In this document: positions 26,874-36,583 of the stretch, one piece after another | Numbering within the stretch: the first letter of the stretch is position 1 | Layout of the letters: each line of letters begins with the position of its first letter | Source of the DNA: Arsenophonus nilaparvatae | GTDB taxonomy: Bacteria > Pseudomonadota > Gammaproteobacteria > Enterobacterales > Enterobacteriaceae | Reading direction: 5' to 3' (one strand) | DNA length: 64,000 nucleotides | NCBI RefSeq assembly: GCF_000757905.1 | Contig: NZ_JRLH01000007.1 | Notes under the pieces: model-generated | The model's input: the letters and a program-made list of their open reading frames with translations, nothing else | The model's database searches: none | Told to the model about the DNA's origin: nothing | Made by a program: the position numbers and the translations under genes

Positions 26874-27382
26874 AAATGTCTCGCTATTAAGTATTATTTT
26901 TTTATGATGTTTTAGAATGATTATTATTTCATATGGAAATAATTTTTCCTATATTTAGTAACCTATTTCAGTAATAGCCAGAACCGGTAAAAAAATTAAA
27001 ATTTCCCCTGAATTTTTTTTCATGCTGGTGTTTAAAAATTTCATTTTATAAATTAATTTCATATAGTTAACTGGAATTGTTTTTTGCTGATGTTGATTAA
27101 GGCACAATTAAAGATTAGGTTAATCAATATGATTAGTACAATGATTACTTTAACTAATAGCGGTTTTTATTGTTAGTTACCCAATGTTTGAGTTATCAAT
27201 CTTTATTAGTTTAAACCGGTGGAATTCGTGGTTAGTAATCCGTATCTGACAGTTAATAATATAGATGAACTGGAACGAGCGTTTGCTACGCTGTCTATCA
27301 ATTGACCTAGCCAATGCTTATCACAAACAATAAAGCCAGATGGTTTGAAACTATCTGGCTTTTTTATTAGATTAATTTTTGA
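26874..27382. other. Spacer between the NTF2-like gene and frdD
   Basis: Mostly AT-rich and noncoding. It contains a short frame at 27219-27305 (NPYLTVNNIDELERAFATLSIN, ending TGA) whose composition is more gene-like than the surroundings, and then a strong terminator. It may be the remnant or tail of a lost plus-strand gene. Confidence 0.4.
27332..27368 (+). terminator. Rho-independent terminator downstream of frdD
   Basis: AAAGCCAGAT (27332-27341) pairs with ATCTGGCTTT (27353-27362), with extra pairing in the loop, followed by TTTTATT on the plus strand. On the minus strand the stem is followed by a shorter T-rich tract. It therefore probably acts in both directions, ending frdABCD and any plus-strand transcript. 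Confidence 0.8.
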
Positions 27383-27738
27383 TTAGAGTTTGATGATAGC
27401 AATAATGGCAATCATACTAATAATGGCAGCCGCACCATAAAAAATCCATTTACCGGCTGGAATCGCTATTTTTAGATCATGCATGCCATGATGAAGTCGA
27501 TGCAGTCCACACCAGATAGGTAAAATGATCATTAATAGCAAAAAATACGGCCAATAAAGCTTTGGCAAAATGTCAGAATGCGTTCATAACTTAACATTTC
27601 TGGTGCTAAACCTAGAGGAATAAAAATTGCTAGCAAAAGAATAATAACCGGAGAGATAATTGCACTCCACATACCACCAGCACCAAATAATCCCCAAAAA
27701 ATAGGTTCATCAGAACGTTTAGGAGGTTGATTCATCAT
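27383..27738 (-). pseudogene. frdD: Fumarate reductase membrane subunit D, frameshifted at a T6 tract
   Basis: The first frame (27738 down) encodes MMNQPPKRSDEPIFWGLFGAGGMWSAIISPV...SFIGRIF and then stops. The homologous sequence continues in another frame as LLLMIILPIWCGLHRLHHGMHDLKIAIPAGKW, ending at 27383. The break is at a run of six T in the coding strand (27540-27545). Seven T would restore a continuous protein of about 118 aa, as in E. coli (119). FrdD anchors FrdAB in the membrane with FrdC and helps form the quinol site. The rest of the operon is intact, so slippage rescue or a sequencing error is a real possibility. Confidence 0.85.
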
Positions 27739-27751
27739 TGTTCTCCTTAAA

Positions 27752-28144
27752 TTATATTAGCGCTATAGCTAAGATAATGGTTGTTGCTAGAAAAGTAATA
27801 CCCCAAAGTAATTTTATAATGCTTTCTTGGGCTATTTTTTTATTTTTTATCACGATATTAACAGCTTTAGGCGCCAGTTCGAACCAGGTTTTTGTATGGA
27901 ATAAAGTTGCTATTAAAGTGAAAATATTAATTAATAAAACGATTGGATTATGCAGAAAGGTAACATAATTAAACCAGCTTTCAGGCCCTGCTGTTAAAGA
28001 AAATAGGCCATAAAGCACGACTAAACTAAACCAAATTTGAGGGATGGCGGTTGCTTCCCGAATAACATAAAAACGATAAAATCCAATCTGTTGCCACCAA
28101 TTTGATGACATTTCGCGTACATAAGGCTTACGTTTTGTCGTCAT
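27752..28144 (-). CDS. frdC: Fumarate reductase membrane subunit C
   Basis: 130 aa, as in E. coli. Conserved N-terminus KRKPYVREMSSNWWQQIGFYRFYVIREATAIPQIWFSL spans residues 4-41. Three hydrophobic helices follow, with HTKTWFELAPKA before the third. Together with FrdD it anchors the catalytic FrdAB dimer and contributes to menaquinol oxidation. It lies 11 bp after frdB in the frdABCD operon. Confidence 0.95.
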   Translation of the reverse strand: MTTKRKPYVREMSSNWWQQIGFYRFYVIREATAIPQIWFSLVVLYGLFSLTAGPESWFNYVTFLHNPIVLLINIFTLIATLFHTKTWFELAPKAVNIVIKNKKIAQESIIKLLWGITFLATTIILAIALI

Positions 28145-28155
28145 TTTTTTCTTCC

Positions 28156-28890
28156 TTATCTTGGTTTCAACATAGCAATAATAAAATCTTCTGCGCTTGC
28201 GGCTTTTCCTTGCTGAATAGCAGCGGCAGGATCGACATGTTTAGGACATACTTCAGAGCAGTAACCGACAAATGTACAGCTCCATACACCATTATCGCTA
28301 TTTAATAATGGCATGCGCTCTTTTTTGCCTTTATCGCGGCTATCAAGGTTATAACGTTCTGCCAGTGTGATTGCAGCAGGGCCAATAAATTCTGGATTAA
28401 GGCCAAATTGAGGGCAAGCTGCATAACACAGGCCACAATTAATACAGCCAGAGAATTGATGATATTTAGCCATTTGACTAGGGGTTTGTTTATTGGGACC
28501 ATCACTAACTTTACGATTATTACCAATAATATAGGGTTTAATAGCTTCAAGACTCTCAATAAAATGGGTCATATCTACCACTAAATCTCTTTCGATAGGA
28601 AAATTGCCCAATGCTTCTACTTTTAAGCCATCGGTATAGTCCCGTAAAAAAGTCTTGCAGGCTAATTTAGGCATCTGGTTAACCATCATACCGCAAGAGC
28701 CACATATTGCCATACGACAAGACCAACGGTATGAGAGCTCAGGTGCTAAGTGGTCCTTAACATAACCGAGAGCATCTAGTAAAGAAGTCTGTTCATCATA
28801 AGGTACTTCATAAGTAACAGAATAGGGGACATCGTCAGTTTCAGGATTATAGCGCATGATCTCCATTTTCAGTTTTTTCATCTTAGCCAT
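28156..28890 (-). CDS. frdB: Fumarate reductase iron-sulfur subunit
   Basis: 244 aa, equal to E. coli FrdB. Three cysteine clusters are visible: the [2Fe-2S] ligands in CRMAICGSCG with a later C, then CINCGLCYAACP and CTFVGYCSEVCPKHVDP for the [4Fe-4S] and [3Fe-4S] centres. It transfers electrons from menaquinol (via FrdCD) to FAD in FrdA. Its start overlaps the end of frdA by 8 bp. Confidence 0.97.
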   Translation of the reverse strand: MAKMKKLKMEIMRYNPETDDVPYSVTYEVPYDEQTSLLDALGYVKDHLAPELSYRWSCRMAICGSCGMMVNQMPKLACKTFLRDYTDGLKVEALGNFPIERDLVVDMTHFIESLEAIKPYIIGNNRKVSDGPNKQTPSQMAKYHQFSGCINCGLCYAACPQFGLNPEFIGPAAITLAERYNLDSRDKGKKERMPLLNSDNGVWSCTFVGYCSEVCPKHVDPAAAIQQGKAASAEDFIIAMLKPR

Positions 28891-30694
28891 TCACCTGCTC
28901 CTTCTTTGCTTGCTCTTGCGCTGTTGCTTCACCACCATAAACTCGCTTAGCTGGCGCTAATTTGGTAATTTTCACATCGCGATAAGCAATATTTGGGGCG
29001 CCTTGTGAGTTATAATAGGCAAGAGAATGTTTTAGAAAATTAACATCATCACGGACAGTACAACCTTCATCCAGACGCTGATGAGCACCACGCGATTCTT
29101 TGCGATAGAAAGCCGAATGAGCCATACATTCCGCTACATCTAGACTAAAGCCTAATTCGATAGTGTAGAGCAGTTGAGTATTAAAGACGCTGCTATGGTC
29201 TGTAATTTCAATATGTTTAAAGCGTTCTTTAAGTTCAGCTAGTTTATCCATGGTTTTTTGCATTAATTCAGGTGTACGATAGATGCCACAACCTTCCTCC
29301 ATTGCTATCCCCATTTCATCACGGATGTTAGCCCAATTCTCTTTACCTTTTTGGTTGATCAGTTTGGTTAAATTGGTTTCAACTTCACGCGCTTTTAATT
29401 CAATGGCGTTATTATTGGCTGGAGAGACTTCAGTGGCATATTTAGCCGCTTCAATGCCAGCTAATCGCCCAAAAACGACTAATTCTGCTAAAGAGTTAGA
29501 ACCCAGGCGGTTTGCACCATGTAAGCCAACTGACGAACATTCGCCCACAGCAAACAGACCTTTAATTGATGTTTCACATTTCTGATCCGTTTCAATTCCC
29601 CCCATTGTATAATGTGCAGTTGGGCGAACAGGGATAGGATCAGTAACGGGATCGACGCCGACATAAGCTTTGGCTAATTCACAAATAAAGGGTAGGCGTT
29701 CATGTAGTTTCTCTGCGCCCAAATGGCGTAAGTCAAGATGCACGACATCACCGCGTGATGATTTTATTGTGCGACCTGCACGCCACTCATGCCAAAAAGC
29801 TTGAGAAACCTTGTCTCGAGGGCCTAATTCCATATATTTATTTTCTGGTTTACCTAGAGGGGTTTCAGGCCCTAAACCATAATCTTGTAGATAACGATAG
29901 CCATCTTTGTTGATGAGGATCCCGCCTTCACCTCTACAACCTTCAGTCATAAGTATTCCAGAACCTGGCAAGCCAGTCGGATGGTATTGGACAAATTCCA
30001 TATCACGTAATGGAATGCCATGCCGTAATGCAATACCCATACCGTCACCGGTAACAATTCCGCCGTTAGTATTATAACGGTAAACACGGCCGGCTCCACC
30101 GGTGGCCATAATAACGGCTTTTGCGTTAATTTGAATATGAGTGCCCTCCATCATATGGATAGCGACTAGGCCATGTACTCTTCCTTCATCAACCAGAATG
30201 TCTAACACAAAATGTTCATCAAATCGCTGGATTTGTGGGTATTTGAGAGAGGTTTGAAATAGAGTATGCAACATATGGAAGCCTGTTTTATCAGCAGCAA
30301 ACCAAGTGCGCTCGATTTTCATTCCTCCAAAGCGACGGACATTCACTGTACCATCTTTTTTACGACTCCATGGGCATCCCCATAATTCCAGTTGTGTCAT
30401 TTCGGTTGGACAATGTTTCACAAAATATTCAACCACATCTTGTTCACATAACCAATCTCCCCCTGAAACCGTATCATTAAAGTGATAATCATAGGAATCA
30501 TGGGATTGAGCAATTGCAGCTGCGCCACCTTCTGCAGCGACAGTATGACTGCGCATGGGATAGACTTTTGAAACCAAAGCAATTTTTAGATTGGGATTAG
30601 CTTCAGTAGCAGCAATTGCTGCCCTCAAACCAGCTCCACCAGCGCCTATTATGACTAAATCAGCATTAAAGGTTTGCACACTATGCTTCTCCAT
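28883..30694 (-). CDS. frdA: Fumarate reductase flavoprotein subunit
   Basis: 603 aa. The FAD-binding motif is IIGAGGAGLRAA (residues 15-26), and H50 in RSHTVAAEGG is the expected covalent FAD attachment site. The substrate-binding segment HPTGLPGSGILMTEGCRGEGG and the active-site arginine region VRPTAHYTMGG are present. It reduces fumarate to succinate as the terminal step of anaerobic respiration. First gene of frdABCD. The 920-bp upstream region separates it from divergent epmA, as in E. coli but with a much longer gap. Confidence 0.97.
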   Translation of the reverse strand: MEKHSVQTFNADLVIIGAGGAGLRAAIAATEANPNLKIALVSKVYPMRSHTVAAEGGAAAIAQSHDSYDYHFNDTVSGGDWLCEQDVVEYFVKHCPTEMTQLELWGCPWSRKKDGTVNVRRFGGMKIERTWFAADKTGFHMLHTLFQTSLKYPQIQRFDEHFVLDILVDEGRVHGLVAIHMMEGTHIQINAKAVIMATGGAGRVYRYNTNGGIVTGDGMGIALRHGIPLRDMEFVQYHPTGLPGSGILMTEGCRGEGGILINKDGYRYLQDYGLGPETPLGKPENKYMELGPRDKVSQAFWHEWRAGRTIKSSRGDVVHLDLRHLGAEKLHERLPFICELAKAYVGVDPVTDPIPVRPTAHYTMGGIETDQKCETSIKGLFAVGECSSVGLHGANRLGSNSLAELVVFGRLAGIEAAKYATEVSPANNNAIELKAREVETNLTKLINQKGKENWANIRDEMGIAMEEGCGIYRTPELMQKTMDKLAELKERFKHIEITDHSSVFNTQLLYTIELGFSLDVAECMAHSAFYRKESRGAHQRLDEGCTVRDDVNFLKHSLAYYNSQGAPNIAYRDVKITKLAPAKRVYGGEATAQEQAKKEQVNG

Positions 30695-31615
30695 TACTAA
30701 TTGAAAATAAACTTCATGTTGTTATGGCATTGTTATTTAATTATGATTAATAATTAACAATAAATTATTATTTAGCAATTTATAACAAATTGTTACCGAC
30801 AGAGATTTGATTCAGGTACAAGTTTTCTAGGATTTTGCTTATAAAAAGTGAGAGTTAATAGACTTGTTTAAAAATTAGCTATTTTTGGTCATAAAATGGG
30901 TATAATTAAGTTTATATGTTATCTTATTGACTTAGTGGATTTTAGGTTGGTTTTTATTTTTATTGTATTGATAATGATTTTTAAATAAATCTCAAACAAT
31001 TACCAGCAGCAAATTTTTGTTGCCAATTTAATAAATAATATGATTTTTATTTAATAAAAATAGCGTAATTATATGCTTATTTATTGATATATAACATTAT
31101 TCTATTTTGGTGTTTTTTTATATCAATAAAAATATATTCATTGATAATATTTTTATGAGCAATAAGGTAATTTTAGTCATATTTATAATAATTTTATAAA
31201 AATAAAAATAAAAATAAAAATATTATAAATAAATGCAATTTTAATAAATAAAAATTTACATTAATCCATTAAAATGATTATTTTTATTAATTTTATAGCT
31301 GAAAATAACTTCCAAATGTTTTTAACATATTGATATTATTTGAATTTATTTTTTATGGTTTGATGATTTTGAGTTGAAATATTTTCTTTATTCAGCTAAA
31401 TTGGAGATCATATAGAAAGTAGTTATATCAACTTATAACTAACGTTAATTATTTATTTCAACTAATTAATATTTTCAAGTTCTCTTACTATTTAACTAAG
31501 GGTTAGTTTATTTTTGTTAAAAAACAGAGTGATGAGATTAACGATATGAAAAATTTGTTTATTTGTTTACAGGCGAGTAAACTAGCGCGCTTTATTCTTT
31601 TTTGGAGTTTTTACA
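30695..31615. other. Long divergent spacer between frdA and epmA
   Basis: 921 bp, strongly AT-rich, with many short A/T repeats and no convincing coding frame. It must contain the frd and epmA promoters. I could not find a good FNR palindrome. Confidence 0.5.
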
Positions 31616-32596
31616 ATGAGTGAGATAGTGAATTGGCAACCGAGCGCGTCTATCAATAACTTACTGAAAAGAGCCAAAATTATTGCTGAAATCAGACGTT
31701 TTTTCATCGATCGAGGAGTAGTGGAAGTAGAGACGCCTATATTAAGCAAATTCACGGTAACAGATATTCATCTCTCACCGTTTGAAACCCAATTTGTTGC
31801 TCCGGTAATTGCTGACAGCACCAAATTGTATATGATAACCAGTCCTGAATATCATATGAAACGCTTGCTAGCGGCCGGCAGTGGGCCTATATATCAGATG
31901 ATTAAAGCTTTTCGTAATGAAGAAGAGGGACGTTATCATAATCCAGAATTTACTATGCTTGAATGGTATCGGCCTCATTATGACATGTACCGACTTATTG
32001 ATGAAGTAGATGATTTGTTGCAACAAATTTTGGACTGCCAACCCACTGAGCGGATATCATATCAACAGGCCTTTCAGCGTTATCTAAACATTGATCCATT
32101 AGCACTGGAGTCAGAAAAAAAACAATTACGTGATGCAGCAGTGAAGTTGGGTTTAAATAATGCCGAAACAGAAGAAGACAAAGATGTGTTATTACAATTT
32201 TTGTTTACTATGGGAGTTGAACCAAATTTAGGTAAAGATAAGCCTACCGTTATCTATCATTTTCCTGCTTCACAGGCAGCATTAGCTGAAATTAGTAAAG
32301 AAGACCACCGAGTTGCTGAGCGTTTTGAAGTTTATTTTAAGGGTATTGAGTTGGCCAATGGTTTTCGTGAGTTGACTGATGCACAAGAACAGCGAGAACG
32401 TTTTGAGCATGATAATCAGATGCGCGAAAAAATGGGTTTACCAGAACAGCCTATTGATGAATGTCTGCTTGCTGCGCTAGATAAAGTCATACCTGATTGT
32501 TCAGGTGTTGCTTTAGGTATTGATCGTTTAGTCATGTTGGCGCTGAATGCAGAAAAAATAAGTGATGTTATCTCTTTTTCTATAGAGCGAGCTTAA
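31616..32596 (+). CDS. epmA: Elongation factor P (R)-beta-lysine ligase
   Basis: 326 aa (E. coli 325), a class II lysyl-tRNA synthetase-like enzyme lacking the anticodon-binding domain. It ligates (R)-beta-lysine to a lysine of EF-P. Motifs are motif 2 FRNEEEGRYHNPEFTMLEWYRPH and motif 3 SGVALGIDRLVMLAL. The N-terminal WQPSASINNLLKRAKIIAEIRRFF is nearly that of E. coli. A GGAG ribosome-binding site lies 7 nt upstream. The enzyme needs EpmB for its substrate; that gene is not in this window. Confidence 0.96.
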   Translation: MSEIVNWQPSASINNLLKRAKIIAEIRRFFIDRGVVEVETPILSKFTVTDIHLSPFETQFVAPVIADSTKLYMITSPEYHMKRLLAAGSGPIYQMIKAFRNEEEGRYHNPEFTMLEWYRPHYDMYRLIDEVDDLLQQILDCQPTERISYQQAFQRYLNIDPLALESEKKQLRDAAVKLGLNNAETEEDKDVLLQFLFTMGVEPNLGKDKPTVIYHFPASQAALAEISKEDHRVAERFEVYFKGIELANGFRELTDAQEQRERFEHDNQMREKMGLPEQPIDECLLAALDKVIPDCSGVALGIDRLVMLALNAEKISDVISFSIERA

Positions 32597-32618
32597 TTAT
32601 CAGTAAACTAATAGCAAT

Positions 32619-32650
32619 CAGCGGTAAATTATTACCGCTGAATTTATTGC
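32619..32650. terminator. Bidirectional terminator between epmA and glpQ
   Basis: Perfect 9-bp stem CAGCGGTAA/TTACCGCTG (32619-32627, 32632-32640) with loop ATTA and T/A-rich flanks. It sits between two convergent genes. Confidence 0.75.
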
Positions 32651-32656
32651 CGGCTA

Positions 32657-33733
32657 TTATTGATGTTGATGCTGTTTTTGCAAGAATTTTACCCCTAGAT
32701 CAGGGAAATCGGTAAAGGCACCATCGACGTTAGCTTTGTTATAGATAATATCAAACAGCTGTTGACCGTTTTTCACGTAATTTGGTAGCTTATCAATCCG
32801 AATGGTATAAGGATGAACGACTAACTTATTTTTGTGCGCATCTTTAACCATAGCAGTAAGTTTTATTTTACCAGGTTTGGAGCTTTCATTAATAAGCATG
32901 TGGTAATCTGGGCCAATGCCATCAGCATACTTAGCAACTTCTTTCATTGCTCCCGGCTTAAACATCCAATCATAGCTATAATTTGTCCATGTACCGTTAG
33001 GCTGCTCTTCATAAGTTTCATGCCAGTCCGTGTAAGCAATTAATTGAACCAGTTTTAAATCCATGCCTAATTTAGGTAAAAGTTCATTTTTAATGCGTTT
33101 TAATTCATTAGCATCAAAGCACTGAAGATAAACATTGTCGCTTTTCTTGCTGTAGCCATATTGCTTCAGAACTTCTAACACTCTGGTCGAAATATCCTTT
33201 CCTTCTTGTTTGTGAAACCAAGGTGCTTTAATTTCCGGGTAAATGCCGATATTTTTACCAGTAGATTTATTCAAACCTTGGACAAATTCAATTTCTTCTT
33301 GAAAAGTATGAATATGGAAGCTGGATTTTCCCATCGGGAAACGATTAGGATAGGTTTGAACTTTTTTACCATCTTTAATTTCAAAGGCTTCAGTAAATTT
33401 GAGTGATCGAATTTCGGGTAAGGTAAAATCAATGGCATAAAAGCGACCATCTTTGCGAGCACGGCCAGGGAAGCGATCCGCAACGTCTGTAACGCTATCT
33501 AGGTAATGATCATGTAATACAATCAGTTCATTATCTTTTGTCATTACCAGATCTTGTTCAAGGAAATCGGCACCTTGCGCATAAGCCATTGCTTTGGCGG
33601 GTAATGTATGTTCTGGTAGATAACCACTTGCACCGCGGTGAGCAATAACGACTTTTGCGTTAGATTGAGCCATTGCTGACATTGACATAACTAATAACAT
33701 ACTAGCAACCAAGCTATTTAATTTTATATTCAT
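32657..33733 (-). CDS. glpQ: Periplasmic glycerophosphodiester phosphodiesterase
   Basis: 358 aa, the E. coli GlpQ length. A signal peptide (SLVASMLLVMSMSAMA) is followed by the catalytic HRGASGYLPEHTLPAKAMAY and FLEQDLVMTKDNELIVLHDHYLD. These carry the active-site histidines and the acidic Ca2+ ligands. It hydrolyses glycerophosphodiesters to glycerol-3-phosphate and an alcohol. The product is imported by the adjacent GlpT. It is transcribed after glpT (100-bp gap). Confidence 0.96.
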   Translation of the reverse strand: MNIKLNSLVASMLLVMSMSAMAQSNAKVVIAHRGASGYLPEHTLPAKAMAYAQGADFLEQDLVMTKDNELIVLHDHYLDSVTDVADRFPGRARKDGRFYAIDFTLPEIRSLKFTEAFEIKDGKKVQTYPNRFPMGKSSFHIHTFQEEIEFVQGLNKSTGKNIGIYPEIKAPWFHKQEGKDISTRVLEVLKQYGYSKKSDNVYLQCFDANELKRIKNELLPKLGMDLKLVQLIAYTDWHETYEEQPNGTWTNYSYDWMFKPGAMKEVAKYADGIGPDYHMLINESSKPGKIKLTAMVKDAHKNKLVVHPYTIRIDKLPNYVKNGQQLFDIIYNKANVDGAFTDFPDLGVKFLQKQHQHQ

Positions 33734-33833
33734 TAGTATAATTCTCTTTATTATGAGCGGGGAAATCAGTGATAAAATGAGTTCCCCTTTTTGCCAAGCT
33801 TATTAATTAAAGATAACTGATTTATGACATAAA

Positions 33834-35186
33834 TTAGCTATGTTGTTCTGCCATTTCGCGTTTATGCTTGCTTTCACTCAGCATCACGATAAATAATAAA
33901 ATAACAGAAAGTAAACTACCGCCAATCATTACCATAAAGCCGCCATTCCAGCCAAAATAGTCAACGGTATAACCCACAATAGCACTTGCTGCTACCGAGC
34001 CACCAAGGTAGCCAAATAAACCGGTAAAACCAGCAGCAGTACCTGCGGCTTTTTTGGGTGCTAATTCAAGCGCATGTAAACCGATCAACATAACAGGGCC
34101 ATAAATTAAGAAGCCAATAATTAGCATGCAAGCCATATCAATATGAGGATTACCTGGCGGATTGAGCCAGAAGGCAACAGTTGCAATAGTGACTAATGCC
34201 ATGAAAAATACGCCGGTGGCGCCACGGTTTCCTTTGAAAACTTTATCTGACATCCAACCGCAAAGTAGCGTGCCTGGAATACCTGCATATTCATATAAGA
34301 AATAAGCCCATGAGGATTTATCCATAGCAAAGTGTTTAACTTCACGTAAGTAAGTTGGTGACCAATCGAGTACACCATAACGTAATAAGTATACGAAAAC
34401 GTTAGCAAAAGCGATCATCCAAAGTAGCTTATTAGGCAAAATATATTGCATAAAAATCTGCTTTGCAGTCAGCTCTTTTTCGTCTTTATCAGTATAATCA
34501 GGTGGGTAGTCATTTTTATATTCTTCAATCGGTGGTAAACCACAAGATTGTGGCGTATCACGCATTAAAGCAAAGGCAATCATAGCAACAAAAATGGCAG
34601 CAAAAGCAGGCATATATAGGGCTGCTTTCCAGTCGTGGAACCATGCCATGCCTAATATAAATAACAACGGCGGGATGCCACCACCAACATTATGCGCGCA
34701 GTTCCAAATTGAAACGATACCACCCCGTTCTTTTTGTGACCACCAGTGAACCATTGTTCGGCCACAAGGAGGCCATCCCATACCTTGAAACCAACCGCAT
34801 AGGAAGAGCAGCACAAACATAATCATAATGCTTGAGGTAGCCCAAGGCACAAAGCCCATAATTAGCATTACTGAGGCGGATAAAATTAGCCCGGCAGGTA
34901 AAAATACTCTTGGATTTGAACGATCAGAGACTGAGCCCATGATAAATTTTGAGATACCATATGCAATTGAGATTCCTGATAAAGCAAAACCAAGTTCACC
35001 TTTAGAAAACCCCTGCTCAATTAAATAGGGCATCGCTAATGCAAAATTCTTTCTAACGAGATAGTAAGCGGCATAACCCAAAAAGATACCGAAGAAAATT
35101 TGCCAACGTAGGCGACGATAAAGCGGATCAATTTGATCTGCCGGAACTCTTTTATTATGTGGTGCTGGCTTAAAAATACTTAACAT
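33834..35186 (-). CDS. glpT: Glycerol-3-phosphate:phosphate antiporter
   Basis: 450 aa (E. coli 452), major facilitator superfamily, 12 hydrophobic helices. Recognisable parts are YRRLRWQIFFGIFLGYAAYYLVRKNFALAMPYL (residues 23-55), GSVSDRSNPRVFLPAGL, GWFQGMGWPPCGRTMVHWWSQKERG and FTGLFGYLGGSVAASAIVGY. It imports glycerol-3-phosphate made by GlpQ in exchange for phosphate. First gene of glpTQ. Confidence 0.97.
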   Translation of the reverse strand: MLSIFKPAPHNKRVPADQIDPLYRRLRWQIFFGIFLGYAAYYLVRKNFALAMPYLIEQGFSKGELGFALSGISIAYGISKFIMGSVSDRSNPRVFLPAGLILSASVMLIMGFVPWATSSIMIMFVLLFLCGWFQGMGWPPCGRTMVHWWSQKERGGIVSIWNCAHNVGGGIPPLLFILGMAWFHDWKAALYMPAFAAIFVAMIAFALMRDTPQSCGLPPIEEYKNDYPPDYTDKDEKELTAKQIFMQYILPNKLLWMIAFANVFVYLLRYGVLDWSPTYLREVKHFAMDKSSWAYFLYEYAGIPGTLLCGWMSDKVFKGNRGATGVFFMALVTIATVAFWLNPPGNPHIDMACMLIIGFLIYGPVMLIGLHALELAPKKAAGTAAGFTGLFGYLGGSVAASAIVGYTVDYFGWNGGFMVMIGGSLLSVILLFIVMLSESKHKREMAEQHS

Positions 35187-35706
35187 AATTCCCCTCCGAT
35201 AGCATTTAAATTTTTGCTATCAAGTAATAAGCAATTGCTAAAACGAAAATGTGAGACGTTATTATTAGGTCTTCTTTCTTAATCGCGCGCTAAGATAACT
35301 CATGTTAATGCATATGTCTGCATACGAATGCGAAAATGTTATAAATTTGTGCGTAAACAGACAAAATATATATCGGCGATAGAAATAATTTTTTAATTAT
35401 TCAAGTATAATTGTGAACTTTGTCATAAATTTGTTAGTTCTGGTACAAAAAATCACCATGAATGCTCGTTTTTGTTTCTTAATAAAGATTATTGATTAAG
35501 AGTGGCTTATATTGTGTTCGATGACTACTTATTAAGTCGCTATCAGACATTGGATTAAGGTCAACAATTCACCTATGACCGAATTATTACTGGGCATTCT
35601 GTTGGTTACAAGGTATTCCACTGAGTGGATATCGCCACTTTCCACTCAATAGATAGTTTTGTCGCTAAACAGATATTCAATTAGGCAAATTTTGTCTTGA
35701 TTCAAC
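35187..35706. other. Upstream region of glpTQ, and 3' side of yhhQ
   Basis: 520 bp without genes. It includes a candidate CRP site (listed) and the yhhQ 3' end. No clear GlpR operator was found by eye. Confidence 0.45.
35412..35427 (-). promoter_or_regulatory. Candidate CRP site upstream of glpT
   Basis: TGTGA-ACTTTG-TCATA matches the TGTGA-N6-TCACA consensus at 9 of 10 positions. It lies about 226 bp upstream of the glpT start codon. In E. coli glpTQ is activated by CRP. Distance and strand neutrality leave the target uncertain. Confidence 0.45.
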
Positions 35707-36384
35707 TTAATTATTATCTGCAGCTAGATAACCATTCTTTTGGTGTTGGCCTTGGAAAAAGTAACTTAGCATGAAGTTCAACATCAATCCATAAGCAGGG
35801 AGGAAAAATAACATACAAATAAATAACTTAAAGCTATAATCGACTAAAGCAATTTCTACCCAATTGGCCGCCATAAAAGGATCAGTGCTGTGATAGAATG
35901 CAATGAAAAAGAAAGCAATCGTATCCAGTAGATTACCGAAAAACATTGCCGCAGTCGGCGCAATCCACCAACGACGATAATTACGTAATTTATTGAACAC
36001 GAAAATATCCATAATCTGACCTAAAGCGTAAGCCATAAAGCTTGCTAGCGCAATACGGGCAACAAATAGATTAAATTCATTTAGTGTGATAAACCCTTGC
36101 CATTGTCCTTGGTAAAAAAGCGCCGAAAGAATGTAGGAGACAGAAAGAGCCGGCAGCATAGTTGCAGCAATAATCCGTCGAGCGAAAGGAGCACCATAAA
36201 TACGTACAGTTAGATCCGTTGTCAAAAAAATAAAAGGGAAAGTGAATGCTCCCCATGTGGTATGGAAGCTAAAAATGGTAATTGGCAGTTGTACCAGATA
36301 ATTACTGGAGGTAATAATCAATATATGAAAAAAGGAAAGCCAAATGAGTGCTTTGATACGCTGTTGTGGCGTCAATTCGAACAT
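35707..36384 (-). CDS. yhhQ: Queuosine-precursor (7-cyano-7-deazaguanine) transporter YhhQ
   Basis: 225 aa (E. coli 221), VUT family. Near-identical blocks include SNYLVQLPITIFSFHTTWGAFTFPFIFLTTDLTVRIYGAPFARRII (residues 27-72) and NLFVARIALASFMAYALGQIMD, plus the later GNLLDTIAFFFIAFYHS. Six helices are expected. It takes up preQ0/preQ1 for queuosine tRNA modification. The leader carries a small GC-rich hairpin (36403-36423), but it does not match a preQ1 riboswitch that I recognise. Divergent from tusA. Confidence 0.93.
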   Translation of the reverse strand: MFELTPQQRIKALIWLSFFHILIITSSNYLVQLPITIFSFHTTWGAFTFPFIFLTTDLTVRIYGAPFARRIIAATMLPALSVSYILSALFYQGQWQGFITLNEFNLFVARIALASFMAYALGQIMDIFVFNKLRNYRRWWIAPTAAMFFGNLLDTIAFFFIAFYHSTDPFMAANWVEIALVDYSFKLFICMLFFLPAYGLMLNFMLSYFFQGQHQKNGYLAADNN

Positions 36385-36583
36385 ATTATACCTTTTTTGT
36401 TAAATGGGGTGAGGGAACCCATGATAATTTAATTTACGCGGTGCATCATACGCCTGAGATAAGATAAAAGCAAAATGAATAATAAAATTTTCTTATCTAT
36501 TTTTATTTAATAAATGGCGGGAGAATTTATTTGATTTGTAATATAATTCCAACCTATTGAATAGGCTTTAAAACTAAATACCA

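Noticed and set aside
30800..30830. FNR site upstream of frdA (TTGATTCAGGTACAA)
   Set aside because: Only the left half matches; the right half and spacing do not.
36385..36583. preQ1 riboswitch upstream of yhhQ
   Set aside because: A GC-rich hairpin is present but the known preQ1 aptamer consensus was not recognisable.
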